From Sulfitobacter sp. M39 (lineage in GTDB: Bacteria; Pseudomonadota; Alphaproteobacteria; Rhodobacterales; Rhodobacteraceae), in NCBI RefSeq assembly GCF_021735935.1, contig NZ_WMDZ01000001.1:1550001-1614000 (forward strand): 64,000 nt of DNA. The letters are read 5' to 3'. The notes beneath the pieces were generated by a model. It was not told where the DNA came from. It ran no database searches and saw nothing but the letters and a program-made list of their open reading frames with translations. Positions 7,948 through 16,830 of the stretch are shown here, piece after piece. A program made the translations under genes and the position numbers. Numbering within the stretch: the first letter of the stretch is position 1; every line of letters begins with the position of its first letter.

Positions 7948-8993
7948 CAGTAGGGGCAGCCTATGAGGCGGCATTGGATGTGCTATGCCCGATGCATGTG
8001 ATCGTGCAGCCCTGCGGACGTATCCGGCATGTGGGCCCCACCATCCACAAACTGCGCCATCGGGGCACTTGGATCGGGAGCGATTTTTTCGACCAGTTTG
8101 TCATGCGCCGACCGAATATGGCCGACAGTATTGCGCAAATCCGCCCAATGGCGGGGCGCAAGCTGCATCTGGCGTTGCACGACCGGCCCGAGCAGATTTT
8201 TAAAGGGGTTCTGGTCCCGCTGCCTCGTGGTGCCGAACAGATGGAAAGCTCGGAAACCGACTGTCTGATAAACCTGTCATTCGGGATATCGATCCTGAGT
8301 GGCGTCCGCACCCATCGCCTAAGCAATGCAGATTTCGCGCCGACGGACCTCGCGGTCGAGATGCTTTATCTGATGGAGGCAAAATCGGCGGCGATGGCGG
8401 CATCACGTGCGCTGAACCAGAAGCTTGAGGTCGCAAAGATCGCGGCGGAGGAGCAAGCGTTTACGGATACGCTGACCGGCTTGAAAAACCGGCGCGCGAT
8501 GGATCACGTGCTGTCCCGGCTTATCGCGGGGAACAAGGGGTTCGCCGTGATGCAGATCGATCTGGATTACTTCAAGGCGGTAAACGACAGTCTGGGCCAT
8601 GCGGCGGGGGATCACGTGTTGCAAACCGCGGCCCGGATCATGGTGGAGGCAACACGGGACATCGACACCGTCGCCCGCGTCGGCGGTGACGAATTTACCC
8701 TGCTGCTGCCTGGGGTTACCGGCAGCGCGCATCTGGCACAGGTCGCCGAACGGATCATCACGCGACTGGAACGGCCGATCGGATTTGATGGCGCGGCGTG
8801 CCAAATCTCCGCCAGCATCGGCAGCATATGGGTTAAAGCGGGGCAGGATGCCGTGGCCGAAGATGTCCTGTCGGACGCCGATGCGGCGCTCTACCGCTCC
8901 AAGCAAGCTGGGCGTGCGCGGCACACGGTGCACGGCGAACCTGTGCCAGACGCCATACCGAAGGGGAGGGAGAAACCACATGCGCTGCAGTAG
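7944..8993 (+). CDS. HNOBA-domain diguanylate cyclase
   Basis: A 349-residue cytosolic protein. Residues 10-140 match the H-NOX-associated (HNOBA, PAS-like) domain (VLCPMHVIVQPCGRI, NLSFGISILSGVR, ADFAPTDLAVEMLYLMEAK). A helical linker of about 140-172 leads to a GGDEF domain. The active site is GGDEF at 247-251, with an RDID I-site at 238-241, so it should synthesise c-di-GMP with product inhibition. The GTG start overlaps the stop of the H-NOX-like gene. In known pairs the H-NOX protein binds the HNOBA domain; by inference this cyclase is the output of the preceding gene. It is the second cyclase within 4 kb. Confidence 0.9.
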   Translation: MTVGAAYEAALDVLCPMHVIVQPCGRIRHVGPTIHKLRHRGTWIGSDFFDQFVMRRPNMADSIAQIRPMAGRKLHLALHDRPEQIFKGVLVPLPRGAEQMESSETDCLINLSFGISILSGVRTHRLSNADFAPTDLAVEMLYLMEAKSAAMAASRALNQKLEVAKIAAEEQAFTDTLTGLKNRRAMDHVLSRLIAGNKGFAVMQIDLDYFKAVNDSLGHAAGDHVLQTAARIMVEATRDIDTVARVGGDEFTLLLPGVTGSAHLAQVAERIITRLERPIGFDGAACQISASIGSIWVKAGQDAVAEDVLSDADAALYRSKQAGRARHTVHGEPVPDAIPKGREKPHALQ

Positions 8994-9223
8994 ATGACGG
9001 CGCGCGCTGGGCGTGGTGGCTTTAGTGCACGTCACAAAGGCGGGGGCCTGTAGATATACGGGCGTTAAATCTGTGCAATGCTTCAATATTGTGCGCGATG
9101 CCTGAAAACGCGCCGCAGGGGGCTGCAGCGACAGGATTATGGGGGCCCCGCTTTTGGCTGCTCGTCACACGGGCGCGGCTGCGTTAGGGTTTGGGGAAGG
9201 ATATTCAGGCAAGGCAGGAAATT

Positions 9224-10972
9224 ATGACGGACAGTGCCCGTTCTCTCGGCTCTCGGCTTAGCGCGGTGTTGGCAGAGGTCTACCCCGATCTGGATGCCGA
9301 TATCCTTTCCAGCAAGGTCCTTGACGCCTTCTGGCCCGAGGGAACAACCCGCCGCAAAAGGGGCCGTGTTGCCGGCAATACGCTTTGGTCGGAACGCGAC
9401 GCGCTGCTGATCACCTATGGCAACTCTATCGTGGACGGGGCGCATAAGCCGCTGGATTTGTTGAACGACTTCTTGCACCGGTACTTGCGCGGCACATTGA
9501 ACAGCGTGCATATCCTGCCGTTCTTCCCCTATACTTCTGACGACGGGTTTGCGGTGTCCGATTTTCGCGCGGTGAACCCGCAGCTAGGGGATTGGCCTGA
9601 TATCAACCGCATCGCCGCCGATTTCACGCTGATGTCCGATCTGGTGCTGAACCATGTGTCGAGCCAGGGGAACTGGTTCAACGCCTACCGTCAGGGGCAG
9701 GCCCCCTATGACAAGTTCTTTTTCGAAGCCTCACCGCAGGATGATCTGCGCGAGGTGGTACGCCCGCGCACGACGCCCCTGCTGCAAGAGGTAGAGACCT
9801 CGAGCGGCCCGCGCCATGTCTGGTGCACTTTCAGCCATGACCAGATCGACCTTGATTTCCGCAACCCCGAGGTGCTGCTCGAGTTTTTGCGGATCATCCG
9901 CCTGCATGTGGACAATGGCGTGCAGATCATCCGGCTGGATGCGGTGGCGTTCTTGTGGAAGCAGATCGGCACCCCGTCGATCCACCTGCCACAAACCCAT
10001 GCGATTATCCGGCTGATGCGTTTGCTGTGCGATTATGCGCCGGAAAAGATCATCTTGCTGACCGAAACCAATGTGCCCAAGGCCGAAAACCTCAGCTATT
10101 TCGGGGCAGGGGACGAGGCCCATGCGATCTATAATTTCCCGCTGCCGCCGCTGATCTTGCATGCGATGATGTCGGGCAATGGGGCGCATCTGCGGCGCTG
10201 GCAACGTACGATGCCGCCGGCCCCCATGGGTTGCGCCTATCTGAACTTTACCGCCAGTCACGACGGGATCGGCATGCGCCCCGCCGAAGGGTTGTTGCCC
10301 GAGGATGAAAAACAACAGGTCATTGATACGGTGCTACAGGTCGGCGGGTTGGTGTCGATGCGCAGCCTGCCCGACGGCGGGCAAAGCCCGTACGAGCTGA
10401 ACACGACCTTTTACGACGCGCTGTCGCGGACCTTTAAGGGCGAGGATGACCATCATCATGCGCGGTTCATCTGTTCGCAGACCATCGTCATGTCGCTGGA
10501 GGGGATACCCGCCTTCTACATCCACGCCATGCTGGCGACACCCAATGATCACGCGCAGGTCGAACATCGCGGGATGAGCCGCGCGATCAACCGACACCGA
10601 TGGGATTATCCGAGCTTGCGCGACCGGCTGGCCGATGCGTCCAGCGCGCAGTCGCAGGTCTTGGGCGATCTGTCGGCGCGGCTAAAGGTGCGGCAGAAAC
10701 AAAAGGCGTTTCACCCCAATGCGACGCAATTCACCGTGAACCTGCAAGATGACCGCGTGTTCGGCGTGTGGCGGCAAAGTCTGGACCGCAAACAGTCGAT
10801 CTTTGCGCTGCATAACGTCAGCGACGCCTCTGTCGCGATTTCGGCGGCGGCGCTAAACCTGATCGAGGATCAACCGTGGCTGGACCTGATCAGCGGTGAT
10901 TTGATTGACGCCAGCGCTGATCACATCACGCTAGCCCCCTATCAATGCATGTGGATCACCAACCGGTTCTGA
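9224..10972 (+). CDS. GH13_18 sugar phosphorylase, probably glucosylglycerate phosphorylase
   Basis: A 582-residue member of the sucrose phosphorylase subfamily of GH13. The catalytic nucleophile is D239 (IIRLDAVAFLWK), the acid/base E281 (LLTETNVPKAENL), and the third Asp D347 in TASHDGIGMRP. Start chosen at ATG 9224 with an AGGA site seven bases upstream. Sucrose phosphorylase is possible, but the gene is convergent, 24 bases away, with glucosyl-3-phosphoglycerate synthase and phosphatase genes, so glucosylglycerate is the likelier substrate, split by phosphate to glucose-1-phosphate and glycerate. The family is clear; the substrate is inferred from context. Confidence 0.82.
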   Translation: MTDSARSLGSRLSAVLAEVYPDLDADILSSKVLDAFWPEGTTRRKRGRVAGNTLWSERDALLITYGNSIVDGAHKPLDLLNDFLHRYLRGTLNSVHILPFFPYTSDDGFAVSDFRAVNPQLGDWPDINRIAADFTLMSDLVLNHVSSQGNWFNAYRQGQAPYDKFFFEASPQDDLREVVRPRTTPLLQEVETSSGPRHVWCTFSHDQIDLDFRNPEVLLEFLRIIRLHVDNGVQIIRLDAVAFLWKQIGTPSIHLPQTHAIIRLMRLLCDYAPEKIILLTETNVPKAENLSYFGAGDEAHAIYNFPLPPLILHAMMSGNGAHLRRWQRTMPPAPMGCAYLNFTASHDGIGMRPAEGLLPEDEKQQVIDTVLQVGGLVSMRSLPDGGQSPYELNTTFYDALSRTFKGEDDHHHARFICSQTIVMSLEGIPAFYIHAMLATPNDHAQVEHRGMSRAINRHRWDYPSLRDRLADASSAQSQVLGDLSARLKVRQKQKAFHPNATQFTVNLQDDRVFGVWRQSLDRKQSIFALHNVSDASVAISAAALNLIEDQPWLDLISGDLIDASADHITLAPYQCMWITNRF

Positions 10973-10996
10973 CGGCACCGCCCGCGCGGCCCCTAG

Positions 10997-12217
10997 TTAA
11001 CTGTATTCAGCGTCATCCGCTGCCGCGGCCTCGCGTAGTTTGGCGAGAAATTCAGGTGCGGCGGAATGAACGCGGTTCCATGTGGGGATAAAGGGGGTCT
11101 CGTGCGGGTTATCGAGAAAGAAGTGTCCCGCCCGCATGATATTCTCGGTAAAGAGCTCGATCGCGCGTTCTTCCTTGTGGCGGTCGATGCTCAGCCCGTT
11201 CATCTTGGCGTCGTTGTAATAGGCATCCAGCAGGTCGAGCGCACAGCGATAATAGGTCGCCTTGAGCGTGCGAAAGACATTGGGTGTGAACACCGTGCCG
11301 TCTGCCGCCAGCTTGCGGAAAATAGCCTTGCAGATGTCGGTGGACATGCGGTTCAACCCCGCATCGGCGTCGGCCTCGCTCAGATCTTGGTGCTTGTGGT
11401 CATAGTCGTCGGCGATTTCGACCTGACAGACCGATTTCGGCGCGAGGTTGCGCCATGCCTCTGACAGCACGCCGATCTCCAGCCCCCAGTCGGAGGGGAT
11501 GCGCAGATCGGGCAAGATATTGGTGCGCATGGCAAATTCACCCGAGAGCGGATAGCGGAAAGCGCGCAGGTAATCGATATAGTCACGGTCGCCCACGACC
11601 TTTTTCAGCGCGATCAGCAGCGGGCTGACCAGCAGCCGCGTGACCCGCCCGTTCAGCTTGTCGCTGCCCACCCGCGCGTAATAGCCTTTGGCGACCTGAT
11701 AGGGGAAATTCGCATTGGCGACAGGATAGATCAGCCGCGCCAGCAGGTCGTTGGTATAGGTCACGATATCGCAATCATGGATCGCCATCACCGCGCTGTC
11801 CTGACAGGCGATCAGATAGCCGAGCGAGGACCAGACGTTCTTGCCCTTGCCTTGTTCGGCGGGGGCGAGGCCCATGTCTTTGAGCTGCGCGCCAAGCGCC
11901 AGCATCCGCGGGCTGTCGTTCCAGATCACGATATGGTTCTGGTTGAGGCCCTTGAAGAACTCTTTCGCATGGCGGAACTGTGCCTCGTCGGCGCGGTCCA
12001 GACCGATGATGATGCGGTGCAGATAGGTGACCTTGGACAGCTCGGCCAGAATGCGGGGCATCGCCTCGGTCTCTAGCTCGGAGTAGAGACAAGGCAGGAT
12101 CAGCGCCATTTTGCGGGTCTGGGCAAACGTCTCAAGCTCGTAGGTCATTTCGTCCAGCGAGCGGGTGCGCAGATTGTGCAGGGTCGCGATATTCCCGTTT
12201 TGATGAAAATCAGCCAT
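10997..12217 (-). CDS. gpgS: Glucosyl-3-phosphoglycerate synthase
   Basis: A 406-residue GT81-type glycosyltransferase that links glucose from an NDP-sugar to 3-phosphoglycerate, the first step to the compatible solute glucosylglycerate. Visible features are the N-terminal Rossmann strand MALILPCLYSE, GLDRADEAQF, the sugar-binding GKGKNVWSSLGYL, the metal-binding DCD at 148-150 (AIHDCDIVTY), and the downstream GEFAMR and DWGLEIGVL blocks typical of GpgS/mannosylglycerate synthase relatives. It lies 13 bases downstream of the phosphatase gene on the same strand, so they form an operon. Expression would be expected to follow osmotic stress, but no operator is evident. Confidence 0.9.
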   Translation of the reverse strand: MADFHQNGNIATLHNLRTRSLDEMTYELETFAQTRKMALILPCLYSELETEAMPRILAELSKVTYLHRIIIGLDRADEAQFRHAKEFFKGLNQNHIVIWNDSPRMLALGAQLKDMGLAPAEQGKGKNVWSSLGYLIACQDSAVMAIHDCDIVTYTNDLLARLIYPVANANFPYQVAKGYYARVGSDKLNGRVTRLLVSPLLIALKKVVGDRDYIDYLRAFRYPLSGEFAMRTNILPDLRIPSDWGLEIGVLSEAWRNLAPKSVCQVEIADDYDHKHQDLSEADADAGLNRMSTDICKAIFRKLAADGTVFTPNVFRTLKATYYRCALDLLDAYYNDAKMNGLSIDRHKEERAIELFTENIMRAGHFFLDNPHETPFIPTWNRVHSAAPEFLAKLREAAAADDAEYS

Positions 12218-12230
12218 GCTTTGTCATTCC

Positions 12231-13016
12231 TTAGTTCAGGTTAAGCCGCGCGATCAGGTCCAGCACGGCACCGTTCCATCCGGCAGGGCCGGGGAGCGTG
12301 GTGCGGGTGATCCTGCCGATGTCCTCACCGGGCAGCGGGGGCAGGGGGTCGCGGTGCGGGTTGGCGACAATGACGCCAAACTCGGCCGCTTGCAGCATCT
12401 CTATGTCATTGGGGGCATCGCCAAGCGCCAGCGTATGGCGCGGCGCAAAGGCGTCGGTCAGCGCGGCCATCTGGTCGGCCTTGGTACGCCCGTAGGAGAG
12501 GGTCAGAAACCGTCCCCCTTCACGGGCATGGATACCGTGATCGTGCAGCGCGTCGATAAATGTGCCGCGCAACTCGGCGCTGCCCGACCAGATGCCGGGT
12601 TCGGAAAAGGCCCGCTCTGCCGCGTTGGCGGCGTCATTATGCGACAGGCCGGTGATCTGTGCGATCTGTGCCACGGTCATATCGCCGAACCCGCAAAACG
12701 GGTCGCGCAGGTCCGCAGGCAGGCTGTCGAGCGTGCGGCGCAGGCGCACGTAACTGTCCGTTTTGGGCATGTCGGTGCTATCGGGCGGTAGAATGCCGGC
12801 ACCATTTTCGATGATCGCGGGGCAGTGATCCCATGCCAGTTCGGCGCGAATCCCTGCGATCTCGGGCGCGGTTTTCGAGCTCGCCAACACCACTGCGGCC
12901 CCGATTTTGCGCAATGTATCCAAGGCCGGGGTGGCCGCATCCCAGCGATAGGAACTATGTGACAGCAACGTGCCATCAAGGTCGGTAAACACCAGCAGGG
13001 GTAAAGACATAGCCAT
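12231..13016 (-). CDS. Glucosyl-/mannosyl-3-phosphoglycerate phosphatase (HAD-IIB)
   Basis: A 261-residue HAD phosphatase of the MPGP type, removing phosphate from glucosyl-3-phosphoglycerate to give glucosylglycerate. Motif I is FTDLDGTLL, motif II is VLASSKTAPEIAGIR, the cap contains ENGAGIL (family signature), motif III is the K in YGRTKADQM, and motif IV is ALGDAPNDIEMLQAAE. Start is ATG 13016, with a second ATG two codons in. It is first in the two-gene operon with gpgS, which favours glucosyl over mannosyl substrate, although these enzymes often accept both. Confidence 0.88.
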   Translation of the reverse strand: MAMSLPLLVFTDLDGTLLSHSSYRWDAATPALDTLRKIGAAVVLASSKTAPEIAGIRAELAWDHCPAIIENGAGILPPDSTDMPKTDSYVRLRRTLDSLPADLRDPFCGFGDMTVAQIAQITGLSHNDAANAAERAFSEPGIWSGSAELRGTFIDALHDHGIHAREGGRFLTLSYGRTKADQMAALTDAFAPRHTLALGDAPNDIEMLQAAEFGVIVANPHRDPLPPLPGEDIGRITRTTLPGPAGWNGAVLDLIARLNLN

Positions 13017-13233
13017 AGATCAAGCGTGTGGCGCGGGATGGATAGTTGCAACTGGACACAGACGTTCATCGCGCGGTTTGCATTGTTTTTCTAGCTTTTG
13101 CCTAAAAAATGTGCAGAAACTGGACTGAGCGGATGCGCACGTATAAATAGAATCACATGGGCGCTTTCCGGGGGAGGGTACGGTCTGAAAACGGTCAGGT
13201 GACGTCGCGACCAAAGGCTGTATTTTCACTCTG

Positions 13234-13262
13234 ACAATAATTTTTATTGTTGACGTAAACAA
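13234..13262. promoter_or_regulatory. Two overlapping dyads, candidate operator of the XRE-cupin regulator
   Basis: The 301-base gap between the GpgP gene and the regulator gene holds a perfect ACAATAA-TTT-TTATTGT dyad (13234-13250) that overlaps a perfect TTGTT-GACGTA-AACAA dyad (13247-13262). They sit 56 bases before the regulator start. Autoregulation and control of the dpp operon are inferred. Nothing else was seen in the gap. Confidence 0.45.
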
Positions 13263-13317
13263 AGTTGCGCGACAGTCTGAGCGCCAAGATACGCCAAAGC
13301 GTGCTTCGGGGGATTAT

Positions 13318-13968
13318 TTGTCAACAACTGCGATACAGGCGGCGGCGCTTTCGCCACCGGATGGATTGGGCGACCGCATGCGGATGCAGCGTCATCGGAT
13401 GGCGATGACATTGCAGCAGCTGTCGGCTGCGTCTGGCGTGTCGGTGGGCTATCTGAGCCAGGTGGAACGCGGCAACGCGACACCGACGCTTGGCACGCTT
13501 AGCCAGATCGCCGCAGCACTTGAGGTAGATACGGATTTCTTCGTGCGGACCCCGCGCACGGTCGACAGCCTGACCCGCGGTGTCGCACGGCCCCGTTTTG
13601 CGGTGGCAGGATCGTCGATTGAATATGAACAGATCGGTGCCGAACGCGCGGGTCACGAGATGACATCTTATGTGATGAATGTCCCGCCCGGCTACGAATC
13701 CGAAACGGTGACCCATGTTGGCGAAGAGATCATCTATATCCTTGAGGGTGAGATCTCGCAGATGGTTGGCGAACGGGAGTATCTGATGACGGCGGGCGAC
13801 AGCCTGCATTATCTGGGTACCACGCCCCATTGCTGGGCCAACAGGACAGACCGGCAGGCCCGCATCTTATGGGTCGGTCGCATGAAATACGATAAGTCCG
13901 GGGAAATCGGACAGAGTGAGGCCGCGCCAGCAGAGAGCTCGCGCGAAATGTTACCCCTCAGGCGTTAA
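13318..13968 (+). CDS. XRE-family transcriptional regulator with C-terminal cupin domain
   Basis: A 216-residue regulator. Residues 16-75 form an HTH_3 domain (GDRMRMQRHRMAMTLQQLS, SVGYLSQVERG, PTLGTLSQIAAAL). Residues 125-190 form a small cupin barrel (HVGEEIIYILEGE, LTAGDSLHY-type turn, HCWANRT). This PuuR-like design senses a small molecule in the cupin. The start is TTG 13318 behind GGGGGA; the first in-frame ATG would truncate the N-terminus and is later. The gene sits 70 bases before dppA, so it is the likely local regulator of peptide uptake, possibly binding the dyads just upstream. Confidence 0.85.
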   Translation: MSTTAIQAAALSPPDGLGDRMRMQRHRMAMTLQQLSAASGVSVGYLSQVERGNATPTLGTLSQIAAALEVDTDFFVRTPRTVDSLTRGVARPRFAVAGSSIEYEQIGAERAGHEMTSYVMNVPPGYESETVTHVGEEIIYILEGEISQMVGEREYLMTAGDSLHYLGTTPHCWANRTDRQARILWVGRMKYDKSGEIGQSEAAPAESSREMLPLRR

Positions 13969-14038
13969 CCCTATCGCCCTCATCGGCCCAGAGAGGCCGT
14001 GGGGAGATAACACTTTACCAACTAGGAGAGTAAATCGA

Positions 14039-15628
14039 ATGTCTTTCAAGAAAATCATGGCCACGGGCCTGCTGCTCAGCACGCTTGGCGTTGCGGCGCA
14101 GGCGCAGTCGCTGGTCTATTGCTCGGAAGGGTCGCCAGAAGGCTTTGACCCGGCCCTGTACACCGCAGGCACGACCTTTGATGCGTCCAGCCACCCGATC
14201 TACAACCGCCTGGCGGAATTCAAGGTCGGCACCACCGAAACCGTTCCCGCGCTGGCCGAAAGCTGGGACGTGTCCGAAGACGGCAAGACCGTGACGTTCA
14301 AGCTGCGCAAAGGCGTCAAGTTTCACAGCAACGCCCAGTTCACGCCCACACGCGACTTTAACGCCGATGACGTGATCTTTAGCTTTGACCGTCAAGGCAA
14401 CGCCGACAACCCCTACAACCAAGTATCGGGTGGCACCTGGGAATACTACGGTGCGATGTCGATGCCTGACCTGATCGAAAGCATTGAAAAGGTTGACGAT
14501 TACACCGTTCAGTTCAACCTGACCCGCGCCGAAGCGCCGATCATTGCCAACATGGCGATGGACTTTGCCTCGATCGTGTCCAAGGAATATGCCGACGCGA
14601 TGCTAGAAGCCGGCACGCCGGAAATGCTGAACCAGGCACCAATCGGTACCGGCCCGTTCACCTTCCAAGCCTACCAGAAAGACGCCGTGATCCGTTACGT
14701 GCGCAACGACGAATACTGGGGTGACCCGGCGAAAGTCGAAGCGTTGATCTTTGCGATCACACCGGACGCCTCCGTGCGCTACCAGAAGGTACAAGCGGGC
14801 GAATGCCACGTCATGGCCTATCCGAACCCTGCGGACGTGCAGGCGATGAAAGACGCCGAAGATGTCGTCGTGATGGAGCAAGAGGGCCTGAACGTGGGCT
14901 ATCTGGCGTACAACACGCAGATGCCTCCGTTCGACAACGCCAATGTGCGTAAAGCGTTGAACATGGCGATCGACAAGCAAGCGATCATCGACGTGGTGTT
15001 CCAGGGCTCCGGCGAAATCGCCAAGAACCCGCTGCCGCCGACAATGTGGTCCTATAACGACGCGATCGAGGACGACAAATACGATCCCGAAGCCGCGAAA
15101 GCCGCGCTGGAAGCCGAAGGCGTATCCGACCTGACGCTGAAAATCTGGGCGATGCCGGTACAGCGTCCCTATAACCCCAATGCCCGCCGTATGGCCGAGC
15201 TGATGCAGGAAGACTTCTCGAAGGTCGGTGTCGACGTAGAGATCGTGTCCTACGAATGGGGTGAATACCTTGAGCGTTCCAAAGCGAAAGACCGCGATGG
15301 TGCCGTTCTGCTGGGTTGGACAGGTGACAACGGTGACCCCGACAACTTCCTCGCGGTTCTGCTGGGCTGCGACGGCGTAGAGAAATCCAACCGCGCACAA
15401 TGGTGCAACGAGGAATTCGACGCGCTGGTTCAGGAAGCCAAGGTTCTGCCAACACAAGAAGAACGTGCGCCGCTGTATGAAAAAGCGCAGGAAATCTTCA
15501 AGGACCAAGCCCCTTGGGCCACCATCGCGCATTCGGTTGTTTACATGCCAATGCGCCCCGAAGTTGAAAACTATGTTGTGCACCCGCTGGGTGGCCACAT
15601 CTTCAACCAGGTTGGTCTGTCGCAATAA
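14039..15628 (+). CDS. dppA: Dipeptide/oligopeptide ABC transporter, periplasmic binding protein
   Basis: A 529-residue family 5 extracellular solute-binding protein. Residues 1-22 form a signal peptide ending AQA before QSLVYCSEGSPEGFDP, the classic DppA start. Conserved blocks include LAESWDVSEDGKTVTFKLRKGVKFH, FNADDVIFSF, GTGPFTF and NVRKALNMAIDK. The cysteine pair (GECHV and the later LLGCDG...QWCNEEF) is as in DppA. Start ATG 14039 has a strong AGGAGAG site. A hairpin follows the stop, suggesting higher expression of the binding protein than of the genes behind it. Confidence 0.9.
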   Translation: MSFKKIMATGLLLSTLGVAAQAQSLVYCSEGSPEGFDPALYTAGTTFDASSHPIYNRLAEFKVGTTETVPALAESWDVSEDGKTVTFKLRKGVKFHSNAQFTPTRDFNADDVIFSFDRQGNADNPYNQVSGGTWEYYGAMSMPDLIESIEKVDDYTVQFNLTRAEAPIIANMAMDFASIVSKEYADAMLEAGTPEMLNQAPIGTGPFTFQAYQKDAVIRYVRNDEYWGDPAKVEALIFAITPDASVRYQKVQAGECHVMAYPNPADVQAMKDAEDVVVMEQEGLNVGYLAYNTQMPPFDNANVRKALNMAIDKQAIIDVVFQGSGEIAKNPLPPTMWSYNDAIEDDKYDPEAAKAALEAEGVSDLTLKIWAMPVQRPYNPNARRMAELMQEDFSKVGVDVEIVSYEWGEYLERSKAKDRDGAVLLGWTGDNGDPDNFLAVLLGCDGVEKSNRAQWCNEEFDALVQEAKVLPTQEERAPLYEKAQEIFKDQAPWATIAHSVVYMPMRPEVENYVVHPLGGHIFNQVGLSQ

Positions 15629-15647
15629 CAGCGATGACAACGCAATG

Positions 15648-15672
15648 GGGACGGTGCATATCGCGCCGTCCC
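15648..15672 (+). terminator. Hairpin between dppA and the peptidase gene, probable attenuator
   Basis: GGGACGG and CCGTCCC arms with an 11-base loop, followed by CTTCCTCT rather than a clean T-tract. It probably lets partial readthrough occur, a common layout after binding-protein genes. Confidence 0.5.
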
Positions 15673-15720
15673 TTCCTCTATTCTAGGCCCCGGCCACGTT
15701 AACGAAAGGCGCAAGCCCCC

Positions 15721-16830
15721 GTGTCAAAGAACCTCTCTCAACGTCTTGCCGACTATGCCGCTGTCGCCGCCGATCTGGGCGTGGATGCCGTGGCGCTGGT
15801 GCCCGGACCCAATTTCTCGCGCGCTGTCGGCCAAAGCTTCATGAGCCACGAGCGTCCCTTTGTTCTGGTGATCCCTGCGGATAAACCCGCGGCGGTGCTG
15901 TTGCCGAACCTCGAACTGGGTAGCTGGGACACGGTCGGTTTTGACGGCGCGGTATTCGATTGGCGCGACCAAACCGGCTATGCCGATGCTTTTGCCGCGC
16001 TGACGCAGCATTTGGGGATCTCGTCGCTGGCGGTCGAAGGGCAGGTGATGCGCGTGTTCGTGCACCATGCGTTCAAACAGGCACAGCCCGATCTGACCAT
16101 CACCGATGCAGAGCGTGAAATTTCGGCCCTTCGGATGATCAAGACCCCCGAGGATATCGCCGCCCTGCGCGAGGCGATCGGCATTTCCGAACGCGCCCTC
16201 CAGCGCACGCTGGACAGCGTCAAGCTGGGCCAGAGCGAGAAGCAGATCGAACAGACGCTGGTGCAGGCGCTTTTCGCGGAAGGGGCGGATGACCTGTCCT
16301 TTGGTCCCATCGTGGCCGCCGCAGATGGCTCGGCCCGGCCCCATGCCCACGCCCGCGAGGATTACGCGGTCAAGGCGGGCGATGCGCTGCTGCTGGACTT
16401 TGGTGCGCGCAAGAACGGCTTTGCCGCCGACATCACCCGCACCGTTTTTCTGGATCACGTCACCGACGAGGGGCGCGATGTCTATGACACTGTGCTGCGC
16501 GCCAATATGGCAGGGCTTGCCGTGACCCGCGCGGGGGTGACCGCGCATGACATCGACGATGCCGTGATCTCTGTTCTGGAAGCCTCGCCCTACGGGGATC
16601 GCATCCGCACCAAGACCGGCCACGGTCTGGGCCGCGAGGTCCACGAGGCCCCTTATATCATGCGTGGCAACCACATGACTTTACCCGCCGGGACGGTTTA
16701 CACCAATGAGCCCGGCCTTTACGAGATCGGAAATTTCGGCGTGCGCATCGAGGATGACGTGCTGATTACCGACGACGGCTATGAAACGCTGACCAACTTC
16801 CCCAAAGAGCTGATGGTGATAAAATGCTGA
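15721..16830 (+). CDS. M24-family metallopeptidase (Xaa-Pro peptidase type)
   Basis: A 369-residue pita-bread-fold protein with the creatinase N-terminal domain (1-125) and the M24 catalytic domain. Metal ligands are visible: D in LLLDFGARKNGF, D in FAADITRTVF, H in TGHGLGREVHE, E in YTNEPGLYE and E in GVRIEDDVLI. This set fits aminopeptidase P/prolidase rather than creatinase. Start is GTG 15721. It lies inside the dpp operon and its last seven bases overlap dppB, so it is made with the transporter and probably cleaves imported proline-containing peptides. Substrate is inferred. Confidence 0.87.
   Translation: MSKNLSQRLADYAAVAADLGVDAVALVPGPNFSRAVGQSFMSHERPFVLVIPADKPAAVLLPNLELGSWDTVGFDGAVFDWRDQTGYADAFAALTQHLGISSLAVEGQVMRVFVHHAFKQAQPDLTITDAEREISALRMIKTPEDIAALREAIGISERALQRTLDSVKLGQSEKQIEQTLVQALFAEGADDLSFGPIVAAADGSARPHAHAREDYAVKAGDALLLDFGARKNGFAADITRTVFLDHVTDEGRDVYDTVLRANMAGLAVTRAGVTAHDIDDAVISVLEASPYGDRIRTKTGHGLGREVHEAPYIMRGNHMTLPAGTVYTNEPGLYEIGNFGVRIEDDVLITDDGYETLTNFPKELMVIKC

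Noticed and set aside
9224..10972. Annotation as sucrose phosphorylase
   Set aside because: The subfamily fits, but the adjacent glucosyl-3-phosphoglycerate synthase and phosphatase make glucosylglycerate the better-supported substrate.
13020..13262. 80-codon open frame on the minus strand in the gap before the XRE regulator
   Set aside because: No ribosome binding site or family match, and it covers the candidate operator dyads.
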